Source of the DNA: Blautia faecis
GTDB taxonomy: Bacteria > Bacillota > Clostridia > Lachnospirales > Lachnospiraceae
Assembly (NCBI RefSeq): GCF_020554845.1
Contig: NZ_JAJCIA010000004.1
Span: forward strand, 1-64,000
Direction: 5' to 3'
DNA length: 64,000 nucleotides
The notes beneath the pieces are model-generated. The model was given only the letters and a program-made list of their open reading frames with translations, was not told where the DNA came from and searched no databases. The first letter of the stretch is position 1. Each line of letters starts with the position of its first letter. Below, piece after piece: positions 9,531 through 16,521 of the stretch. The translations under genes were made by a program, and so were the position numbers.

Positions 9531-9735
9531 ATAAGTGATTAAGCTCACTTATTTCAGTTTGTAATGATTTTCAGTGATTATAATCACTTATTTTTACCAA
9601 ATGATAGCATCACCCAAAACTCCGGGTGGCGTAAAAAGCTCACTTTTTCTAAGTGAACAAAATCACTTATTTCCAATAGCCATAAGTGAGCTTAATCACT
9701 TATTTTTTACGTTCATAGGTGCAAAAGTGATTTTA
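9531..9735. repeat. Cluster of AAGTGA/TCACTT dyads in a gene-free stretch
   Basis: No credible gene was seen in 9300-9861. It contains a 22-bp dyad at 9531-9552 whose exact reverse complement recurs at 9682-9703, a perfect 16-bp palindrome AGTGATTATAATCACT at 9573-9588, a TCACTT/AAGTGA dyad at 9640-9656, and single half sites at 9407-9416, 9661-9670 and 9723-9735. AT-rich, like iterons or a multi-site operator. Confidence 0.7.
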
Positions 9736-9861
9736 TTTACTTGTTGAGTAGACTTGTCTGTATAGCTCCTGCCCACCCGGTCACCTTCCACCTTGCTGCC
9801 TTGCAAGCATCCTGGATTCTGACCCGATTGGCTGCCTTTTGCCGACTTCGCCACACACCCC

Positions 9862-10338
9862 TCACAGCGCCCCACTGTCGCGTTTAATTGGCGAGGCCGA
9901 GGAACTTTCCGCAGCGGACAATTCTTCGCCACACAGGGGCTTTGTGGGGCTTGGATTTTCGTCCAGAGCTTTCCCGTTTTCCACCAAAAACGGAATGTCC
10001 AGATCGAAACTCACAAGTTGCTGTCTGGGGACGCTTTTCCCCTCCAGACGATATGTATTGTTCCGGTTCCACCGCATGTCCCGGTAGATCATCCGCACCA
10101 ACGCCACGCACTTGATCTCGCAGCTGTTGCTCACAGTCAGCTTCGGTGTCTTATGAGCTCCTGCATCCTCAGCCGTACAGTTCTGCACAGCTACCTGTTT
10201 TGCCTCTCGGTTGTACAGAAAGCGATAGTGGGTTGGCCAGCCTAATGCTTCCAACGTGCTGCGGAAGATTGTGATCCTTCCATCCTCGACATTAAAAGTC
10301 AGACCCAGCATCCGCTGGTTCCATATTCTTTCGTTCAC
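9862..10338 (-). CDS. Small recombinase-associated protein, short copy of the repeated domain
   Basis: 158 residues, GTG start at 10338 with GGAGGGG 6 bases upstream. Its pattern (GRITIFRSTLEALG, YNREAKQVAVQNC, IYRDMRWNRNNTYRLEG, FDLDIP) lines up with the C-terminal domain of the recombinase at 11080-12912 and with the 230-residue protein next to it. The domain is not one I can name. The last ~40 residues are Ser/Pro-rich and unrelated. Last gene of the RepA-recombinase operon. Probably a DNA-binding or recombinase-directing accessory; this is inference from gene order and homology. Confidence 0.65.
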   Translation of the reverse strand: MNERIWNQRMLGLTFNVEDGRITIFRSTLEALGWPTHYRFLYNREAKQVAVQNCTAEDAGAHKTPKLTVSNSCEIKCVALVRMIYRDMRWNRNNTYRLEGKSVPRQQLVSFDLDIPFLVENGKALDENPSPTKPLCGEELSAAESSSASPIKRDSGAL

Positions 10339-10394
10339 TACTCTCCCCTCCTTAAAAATGGGCGCACTTCCCCCTTGGAATCCTGGTGGCCGTT

Positions 10395-11087
10395 TTAATC
10401 AAGCCCGGTGTCGGGGACGGTCTTACCCGTCAGCATCCCCACTGATACATAGCCATCCATTTGCTTAACTTCAGATTCTTTCAGATGTTCTTCTACAGGT
10501 ACGCCAAAAGTACCTGCAATATCATCTGGGTAAAATCCCTTTCTGGTATTTGCAGGCTTTGTCTCTTGCGCATTTTTCTGGTCTGTTTCATTTTTTCGCT
10601 TCTGGCCTTCATGGAAGATCTCCGGCACAAGCAGGTCAAAAACATACAGAGTTTCCCCTTCAAATGAAATTCTGTATCCAAGCATCTTATACCGGCATTC
10701 GGTATCCCAGCCCATTTCCTTATACACCAGTTCTGAAAAAGGCTTGCAGGTCATCTTCCGGCTTTTACGTTTATCTGGCTTGGCGATGCACCAGCGCAGA
10801 GCGTCCTTGTCGTTTTCATCACAGCCGCGTACAACAATACGCTTCAAATCACTGTTGAACATGACGTGTACATAAACCACATCTTCCAGCCCGGTGATGC
10901 AGGCCGTGTTAAATGTGATGCTGTCCTTGCGGATCACGATCGCGGGGTCACGGAGATGTGCAAACAGCTCCTTCCGCACGACCTGGTATCCATCATAGGA
11001 AAATGTACTTTCTAATTCTTCCGCTCTTGCGTCTCTATCATTTTCTGCCTGCTCTTCCGGTGGCATGGCGTTCGTATTTTCATTCAT
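10395..11087 (-). CDS. Recombinase-associated protein, second copy of the repeated domain
   Basis: 230 residues. Residues ~28-165 match the recombinase tail segment by segment: SYDGYQVVRKELFAHLRDPA against SGYEVVRAQYFATLQNPA, ITFNTACITGLEDVVYV against LRFNTACLKKFEDVEYV, then DALRWC against NAIRWG, and AGTFGVPV against AGTFGKPI. The start overlaps the recombinase stop by 8 bases, so the two are translationally coupled. It looks like a duplicated recombinase C terminus without the catalytic part. Function unknown; an accessory or directionality role is plausible. Confidence 0.75.
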   Translation of the reverse strand: MNENTNAMPPEEQAENDRDARAEELESTFSYDGYQVVRKELFAHLRDPAIVIRKDSITFNTACITGLEDVVYVHVMFNSDLKRIVVRGCDENDKDALRWCIAKPDKRKSRKMTCKPFSELVYKEMGWDTECRYKMLGYRISFEGETLYVFDLLVPEIFHEGQKRKNETDQKNAQETKPANTRKGFYPDDIAGTFGVPVEEHLKESEVKQMDGYVSVGMLTGKTVPDTGLD

Positions 11088-12912
11088 CTGTGTCAGTCCA
11101 TCCTTCCATTATTTTTTCCGCTTCATGGAGCAGAGCATTCAGGCCATCTGCGGTAAAAGTATTCATTTCTTCTATCTCTGCTGCCGGCCGGAGCACATCC
11201 CAGTTTCCTGCATAATGTTCCAGCTGCAAAATGCCAACCTGTGCAATACTTGTGATCGGTTTTCCAAAAGTACCTGCCCATTCTGGCGGGAAGATATAGA
11301 TCGTCTGCTTGACGGTTTTTCCCTCTTCATCCTGTTCCTTGGATGGCAGGACAATTTCTTCCACCTTAACCATTTCCGGCTCATCCAGTTCAAACAGCAT
11401 CAGCTTGTCATCGTTCTGTCCCACGAGCTGCCCACGGAAACGGTATTTCAAACCTTCTTCCCATTCCATCATGTCAAAAAGGGCTTTTGCCAGACCGCGG
11501 CATCCGAGTGTACTGGCGCACCAGCGTCCCTCTTTCAGTCTGCCCCAGCGGATTGCGTTCGGATTATCCTTTTCGCATGGGCGAATGGCAATGCAGCGGT
11601 CAACCGAATTCAGGAGCAGTTCTACATACTCCACATCTTCAAACTTTTTCAGGCAGGCTGTATTAAAACGCAACTTGCCATTGGAGATCGTCATAGCCGG
11701 ATTCTGTAAAGTAGCAAAATACTGTGCCCGCACAACTTCATATCCGCTGAGGTCTAAACGGTTCATGACTTCTACCGTATCCTGCTGTTTTTCCCGCATG
11801 ACGCTTTCAGATGCTTCCCGGTATTCTTCTGCCGAAAAGCCGGTCCAGTCCTTATCAAAAGGCACATATCCGCGTAAGATTCCATCATCCACCACACTCA
11901 GGACTGGCAGTGGGCGATTTTTCTTTGTATAACTTCGGGATGCCCGCAGATGATTTGCCGCATTATAGACTTCCCTGGACACGATTGCCTCATGATGATC
12001 TCTCTGCCGGTACTGCGTCCGGTCGTTATTGTTTTTCTTTGATTTATGCGTCAGGAAATTCGGTGTGAAGGTCTTCCTTGCCAATACATCCCCACAATGG
12101 CGTTCATTAGCAATGACACCTGCAAGAGTGCCGGGATTCCACTCCGTATTCCCCAGTTTTGTCTTCCGGCCATATTCTGTCAGGAGTTCTGCAATCTCGG
12201 TGAATGAAAATCCATTCAGGTACAGATAGTAAATCACCTTTACCGTCTGTGCTTCGTCCTGATTCACCACAAGGCTGCCATCCTCGTCCTGGTCATATCC
12301 GAGCAGGGCCGGCGTAAGGAACAGTCCACGGCTGAACCTGCGGTCAATGGACCAGTTCATAATGATAGACTTGGAATGAGATTCTTCCTCTGCCACGGAT
12401 GCCAAAATCGTCAGGATCATGCGCCCGTTACTGTCCAGTGTGTAGATGTTGTCCGCTTCAAATTTTACACCCACGGGCGGGTCAAGATTTTTCAGTGTTT
12501 CAATGACGGAAAGGCAGTCTACAATGTTTCTGGCGAATCGGGCGATGGACTTTGTGAGGATCAGGTCAATCTTTCCGGCCTTACAGTCCTCGATCAGCTG
12601 TTGCATTCCTTTACGATGCTCCAATGATGTACCGCTGATGCCTTCATCATCATAGATTCCAACGAATTCCCATCCCGGCTGTGCCTTGATATAATCCGTG
12701 TAATAATTTTTCTGAAGTTCATACGAAGAAGTCTGTTCATCATTATCAGTGGAAACACGGACATATGCGGCAACACGACGGATAGAGGTGCTTTCTCCAA
12801 GCCCCTCCACAGTTTTTGCCGGGATAACTTCCAACTCAGAAGTATCCACGCCTTTATATCTGTCTCTGATTCTCTGCTTGCGGTCTGCCGCCTCTGCTCC
12901 ACTGCTTATCAT
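11080..12912 (-). CDS. Large serine recombinase with unusual C-terminal domain
   Basis: 610 residues. Catalytic Ser54 in AAYVRVSTD, with the resolvase-domain segments GIYDDEGISGTS and TKSIARFARN. A recombinase domain (about residues 180-300: LGYDQDEDGSL, GVIANERHCGDV) follows. Instead of the usual zinc ribbon plus coiled coil, residues ~375-610 hold the domain shared with the two downstream proteins. It would cut and rejoin DNA at attachment sites. It begins 10 bases after the RepA-like gene and is in the same operon. One of three large serine recombinases within 10 kb. Confidence 0.9.
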   Translation of the reverse strand: MISSGAEAADRKQRIRDRYKGVDTSELEVIPAKTVEGLGESTSIRRVAAYVRVSTDNDEQTSSYELQKNYYTDYIKAQPGWEFVGIYDDEGISGTSLEHRKGMQQLIEDCKAGKIDLILTKSIARFARNIVDCLSVIETLKNLDPPVGVKFEADNIYTLDSNGRMILTILASVAEEESHSKSIIMNWSIDRRFSRGLFLTPALLGYDQDEDGSLVVNQDEAQTVKVIYYLYLNGFSFTEIAELLTEYGRKTKLGNTEWNPGTLAGVIANERHCGDVLARKTFTPNFLTHKSKKNNNDRTQYRQRDHHEAIVSREVYNAANHLRASRSYTKKNRPLPVLSVVDDGILRGYVPFDKDWTGFSAEEYREASESVMREKQQDTVEVMNRLDLSGYEVVRAQYFATLQNPAMTISNGKLRFNTACLKKFEDVEYVELLLNSVDRCIAIRPCEKDNPNAIRWGRLKEGRWCASTLGCRGLAKALFDMMEWEEGLKYRFRGQLVGQNDDKLMLFELDEPEMVKVEEIVLPSKEQDEEGKTVKQTIYIFPPEWAGTFGKPITSIAQVGILQLEHYAGNWDVLRPAAEIEEMNTFTADGLNALLHEAEKIMEGWTDTDE

Positions 12913-12922
12913 TTGCTTCCTC

Positions 12923-13903
12923 TCATTCCTCCGGCTTCATGCTCCAGTACCACTGTCGCATCTTCCGATAACTCCGGATGCCGAGTTCTTTCTTTGTATT
13001 TTCTGCTGTCCTGCGGCTGATACCTTCATCGCTCATCCGCATATAGATTTCTCTGGATCTCATGTCACCCCCGGAAAGCAGCTTCTTGATCAGATACGCC
13101 GCCTTCTCAGATTTTGACTCAAAAACTGGTGTTTCCGGCTCCGCTGATGGATCTGGCTTAATTTCACACTCCAGCCATTTGAAGCCCTGCTCCGCTGTTA
13201 TCGAGAATTTGATTTCACCATCTGACGGAGCCAGACTGTTTTTTATCTGCCGCACAATGCGGATATCTGACTTTTCCGCATCCCGTTCTACTTGTAGAAC
13301 GCTCCGGGCAGCGGCAACAACATCGATGCTGCCAAGGCTCCGGTAAAGACCCTTTGTTCCCTCTTTTTTATTAAGGTGTCCGATCAGCACAATGGCACAG
13401 TCATACATAGATGCCCACATGCCAAGACGCTGCATCAGCCTTCTGGCTCTTCCTGCAATCTGGAGGTCGGAATCACTTCCAAGATATGCCTGGATCGGAT
13501 CGATAACTACCAGCCGCGGCCGGAATTCTATAATAGCCTGCCGGATGCGCTCATCATCCAGTGTCAAGCCACTGTATGTTTCTTCATTTATGAAGGCCAC
13601 ATTTCTGCAATCTGCCCCACATTTTTCAAGCCGAGGCTTAATGGTATCTGAAATGCCATCTTCTGAGCACTGGTAAATAGCCCTTTGCGGCATTCCGATG
13701 GTTTTACCATCTGGCAAGGTTCCTCCCTTAGACAGCTCGGCTATCAGGTGCATCATCATTGTGGATTTGCCATCACCGGGGTCACCTTGCAGCAATGTGA
13801 TCTTTCCAACTGCTATGAATGGATACCACAGCCAACGAACAGAAGTCGCCTGTACATCACTGTATAATGTAAGAATTCCTTTTTCTTCTTTGTTCGTCAT
13901 CAT
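12923..13903 (-). CDS. RepA-like RecA-fold ATPase (helicase or initiator)
   Basis: 326 residues. Walker A GDPGDGKST at 40-48, Walker B RLVVIDPIQAYLG near 140, then VLIGHLNKKEG near 170, as in RepA/Sak4-type hexameric ATPases of plasmids and mobile elements. The C terminus (~250-326) resembles a helix-turn-helix (RSREIYMRMSDEGISRRTAENTKK begins near 280). The start is ATG 13903 or the next codon; AAAGGG lies just upstream. Promoter and twin operators are directly upstream, divergent from an XRE repressor. It implies that the module can replicate or unwind DNA during excision. Confidence 0.8.
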   Translation of the reverse strand: MMTNKEEKGILTLYSDVQATSVRWLWYPFIAVGKITLLQGDPGDGKSTMMMHLIAELSKGGTLPDGKTIGMPQRAIYQCSEDGISDTIKPRLEKCGADCRNVAFINEETYSGLTLDDERIRQAIIEFRPRLVVIDPIQAYLGSDSDLQIAGRARRLMQRLGMWASMYDCAIVLIGHLNKKEGTKGLYRSLGSIDVVAAARSVLQVERDAEKSDIRIVRQIKNSLAPSDGEIKFSITAEQGFKWLECEIKPDPSAEPETPVFESKSEKAAYLIKKLLSGGDMRSREIYMRMSDEGISRRTAENTKKELGIRSYRKMRQWYWSMKPEE

Positions 13904-13938
13904 CGTCCCTTTCTGTGTGCAGTCTTTTCTACATTTAT

Positions 13939-13944
13939 ATTATA
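13939..13944 (-). promoter_or_regulatory. -10 box of the RepA-recombinase operon
   Basis: TATAAT on the minus strand. The -35 region (about 13962-13967) has no good consensus and is overlapped by the first 19-bp palindrome, as expected for repressor control. Confidence 0.5.
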
Positions 13945-13965
13945 GAGTATGTGTGGTGTTTTGAC

Positions 13966-14015
13966 TGCCACCCATCAGGTGGCACATCATCGTTTTTGCC
14001 ACCCAACAGGTGGCA
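13966..14015. promoter_or_regulatory. Twin 19-bp palindromic operators
   Basis: Two palindromes with arms TGCCACC / GGTGGCA around five central bases, at 13966-13984 and 13997-14015. Centres are 31 bp apart, three helical turns, allowing cooperative binding on one face. They lie between the divergent RepA and XRE genes, so the XRE protein is the likely ligand. Confidence 0.8.
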
Positions 14016-14152
14016 AAACAGCCTTAGACCACATAACAGATAGAGGTGTAGACCTTTGCGGCCTTAGAATTCCTGTAATCAAGTTGCTATGTATTTTTCT
14101 CTGCGGGATAATCGTAACAGCCTTATGCGGGTACACATAAGGAGGAACATAC

Positions 14153-14494
14153 ATGGCATTAGATTATACTGCACTTGGAAAGCGTATCAGCACTTTCCGT
14201 AACGCATCCGGATTAACTCAGGAACAATTTTGCGAAAAATTGAATGTATCTCGCAAACACATCAGTCAGATTGAAGCGGCAATCAGCCGCCCCAGCCTTG
14301 AAACTCTGGTCGACATTGCTAATATTCTTAACATCTCAGCAGATGATCTTCTTGTAGACAGTTTGGCGCACTCCGCGTCCACTGCCGATTCCGAGATCCA
14401 CCGTCTGCTTTTAGACTGTAATGCAATTGAGCAGGAGATTCTCACCCGGATGGTAAAGGAGATGAAAGCAATTTTATACGGCTTAGGAGTTTGA
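14153..14494 (+). CDS. XRE-family transcriptional regulator
   Basis: 113 residues. Helix-turn-helix at about 8-62 (LGKRISTFRNASGLTQEQFCEKLNVSRKHISQIE), the Cro/CI type fold, followed by a short helical tail. AAGGAGG lies 7 bases before the ATG. Divergent from the RepA-like gene, with the twin operators between. It probably represses the RepA-recombinase operon and itself; this is inferred from gene order and operators. Confidence 0.9.
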   Translation: MALDYTALGKRISTFRNASGLTQEQFCEKLNVSRKHISQIEAAISRPSLETLVDIANILNISADDLLVDSLAHSASTADSEIHRLLLDCNAIEQEILTRMVKEMKAILYGLGV

Positions 14495-14525
14495 TTTTAT
14501 AACTTGTTGATCATATAACAAAAAA

Positions 14526-14587
14526 GCCCGCATAAGCCACAACTGCACTTTGGAACACACCGAAGTGCTGTCTGTGGTTTATGCGGG
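14526..14587. terminator. Long hairpin after the XRE gene
   Basis: CCCGCATAAGCCACA pairs with TGTGGTTTATGCGGG across an inner stem GCACTT/AAGTGC. The T-run (CTTTTTTG) lies on the minus strand side, so it terminates minus-strand transcription best; it may still act as a 3' end for the XRE transcript. Confidence 0.55.
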
Positions 14588-14593
14588 TAAGGA

Positions 14594-14651
14594 CAAAAAA
14601 AGAAGCCCACCAGCGGACCATGTAGGAATCTACACAGTGCGCCAGTGGGCT
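14594..14651 (-). terminator. Terminator after the Rpn-family fragment
   Basis: Minus strand AGCCCACTGGCG...CGCTGGTGGGCT stem with an inner TGTAGA/TCTACA-type stem, then TTCTTTTTTT. It lies 9 bases after the stop at 14660. Confidence 0.75.
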
Positions 14652-14659
14652 GGTATGTT

Positions 14660-14857
14660 TTATACTGCTTCTGCTGGAATTTGGTTCATCTTCTCTTTAA
14701 ATTCTTCCACAGTCATGTTCAAGTCCTCAGCAGCTTCTTCAAGGGTAATCTTGCCCTTTTTATAATACTTTACTGTCGTTCTAAGGTCGCCAATGTCGAT
14801 GCCCTCAAGAATACTCTCATTTCTTAAATCTTCCATCTGCTTGCACACTTCGCTCAC
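14660..14857 (-). pseudogene. C-terminal fragment of an Rpn-family protein
   Basis: 65 residues starting at a GTG. VCKQMEDLRNESI and KGKITLEEAAEDLNMTVEEFKE match the end of the complete Rpn-type protein just upstream (MCKVMEDMRNEAA, LTYEEIAQATKLTVDEVKE). The nuclease domain is absent. It appears to be the tail left by a second copy after deletion. Confidence 0.65.
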
Positions 14858-14950
14858 TCTTTCAGTTTTTTAGACATCTGGTTTTCTCTGCCATCAATGG
14901 AAAAAGCATATCAATAGTTACACACTGCACCGGTAGGCGATGAGTTTCAA

Positions 14951-15757
14951 TTATGCACTTCTTCTCTCATCTAGTTCTTTTACCTCATCAACTGTGAGTT
15001 TCGTAGCTTGCGCTATTTCCTCATAAGTTAGCTTTCCAATCAACAGCAAGCTACGGGCTGTTTCCAGAGAGTTTTCTCTTGCAGCTTCATTTCTCATGTC
15101 TTCCATAACCTTGCACATAACCGCCACTCCTTTCTCATCTTCTTTGAAGTACTGTACTCGATTAGCTAATACTTCATAATACATATCTTTTGCACTTGTA
15201 CAAGAAAAGTCATGCATCAGTTTTCCAAGTGCCGTTTCATTTTTGATTTGAGAGTTCACATATATAATATGCGATTCGTCACCAAATGATTCTCCTGTTT
15301 CTTTAATCATACGGTCAATATGATATATCGGAAGTCCTCTTTTAAGAACATCATTCTCTGTGATGAAAATCACATAAGTTTCATTCAGGTATTCATACTG
15401 CTCGCCTGGTTCAGTAACATTCGCATCGATTATACCGCTGTTATACCTAGCTCGCTTAACACCAGCACCTTTATCATTTCGCTGAATTTCAATATTGTAT
15501 ACACGGTTTTCCCTATCCACTGCAAGAATATCCAACCGCACAGATTTTCCCTGTAAATTTTTAACGCTATACTGGCTATTGGATTTTTTCACTTTCAGAT
15601 CGTCTCGATTCAGAATAATCTGCAACAAAAATTCTGCACACTTTATATCTTCAAAGACTTTGCTCATGAAATCATCATCCAAAAGCCTAAAACCTCGCAA
15701 TCTTTGAAGATCTTCTTCATGCTTTCGCTCGAAATCCAAATCTCTACACTTATTCAT
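14951..15757 (-). CDS. Rpn-family PD-(D/E)XK nuclease / putative transposase
   Basis: 268 residues. LLDDDFMSKVFED near residue 26, VRLDILAVDRENRVYNIEIQ near 73-92 (the D and E-X-Q/K nuclease residues), and YVIFITENDVLKRGLPIYHIDR match the recombination-promoting nuclease / PDDEXK transposase family of gut Clostridia. The C-terminal ~50 residues are a regulatory-looking helical repeat (KLTYEEIAQATKL). Such proteins are DNA endonucleases linked to recombination; the target is unknown. GGGTGAT precedes the ATG. A tail fragment of a second copy follows. Confidence 0.85.
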   Translation of the reverse strand: MNKCRDLDFERKHEEDLQRLRGFRLLDDDFMSKVFEDIKCAEFLLQIILNRDDLKVKKSNSQYSVKNLQGKSVRLDILAVDRENRVYNIEIQRNDKGAGVKRARYNSGIIDANVTEPGEQYEYLNETYVIFITENDVLKRGLPIYHIDRMIKETGESFGDESHIIYVNSQIKNETALGKLMHDFSCTSAKDMYYEVLANRVQYFKEDEKGVAVMCKVMEDMRNEAARENSLETARSLLLIGKLTYEEIAQATKLTVDEVKELDERRSA

Positions 15758-15910
15758 CGGATATCACCCTCTTTCAGGTTGTGAAGAATAAATCTCCCCA
15801 TCAATATCTTACCATCAAAACACGCTTATTTCAAGCGGTCATGCTCTTCTAAAAAAAAAATAAACAACCCTATCCAATACCTTGGAAATGATTACCTGTA
15901 AATTTTTCCA

Positions 15911-16306
15911 TTAATATTCACGCCGACGCAAACTCCTATATACATCCTCGATAAAACTCATGAACTCCACGCTGGCACACTTGATCAGACATTTTCCATC
16001 CACGGCTTTCAGCTTTTCCATAACCATTTCTGCCAATGCATCCCCACGCCCTCTCATCTTCTGAGCAGCAAACACCACAGACTCATCGATGAACGCAGCG
16101 TACTTTGCACCATCAATATTGCTTTGTACCGGCACGCCTTCGCCACTGTCAAGCATGATCACTTTTGGCTCATACACAGCCCTTACCTTTCTCAGTGCCT
16201 CTGCCGGCTCCATGCTCTGGAGATATAATTTCATAGCACCGGCCGCCACAATTTCATCAGCTGTTGCACCATATTTCTCTGCCAGCATCCCAGCTACATC
16301 TTTCAT
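15911..16306 (-). CDS. Small protein of unknown function
   Basis: 131 residues from ATG 16306; GAGGAG lies 8 bases upstream, whereas the GTG at 16315 has no room for a site. Predicted soluble and mixed alpha/beta (KDVAGMLAEKYGATADEIV, ALRKVRAVYEPKVIMLDSGEG). No family recognised. It sits between the Rpn-family gene and the terminator of the recombinase pair. Confidence 0.55.
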   Translation of the reverse strand: MKDVAGMLAEKYGATADEIVAAGAMKLYLQSMEPAEALRKVRAVYEPKVIMLDSGEGVPVQSNIDGAKYAAFIDESVVFAAQKMRGRGDALAEMVMEKLKAVDGKCLIKCASVEFMSFIEDVYRSLRRREY

Positions 16307-16463
16307 TCCAAACACTCCTCGCTATGTGTATTTTCTGTCGTATGTGTATTTCTCGCCACCCACAACATATAACAGGATTCTGCACATAGCAATCCTTACG
16401 GGTAAAAAAGGCCAGACAAAAAAGCAGGCAAAATAGCAGCACAATAAAACCTTAAAAACAAAA

Positions 16464-16508
16464 AAAGCCCTGCCTGATGCAGCCACAAAAACCACACCCG
16501 GCAGGGTC
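16464..16508 (-). terminator. Terminator of the recombinase pair
   Basis: Minus strand GACCCTGCC pairs with GGCAGGGCT, then TTTTTTTG. It starts 14 bases after the stop at 16522. The rest of 16316-16521 shows no gene. Confidence 0.8.
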
Positions 16509-16521
16509 CTGTCTCCTTCCA

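Noticed and set aside
9696..9932. 78-codon minus-strand frame overlapping the AAGTGA repeat region
   Set aside because: It overlaps the end of the recombinase-associated gene and crosses the dyad cluster; no ribosome site before the ATG.
13966..14015. CRISPR-like direct repeats
   Set aside because: Only two units, each itself a palindrome with a short spacer, located between divergent promoters; an operator pair fits better.
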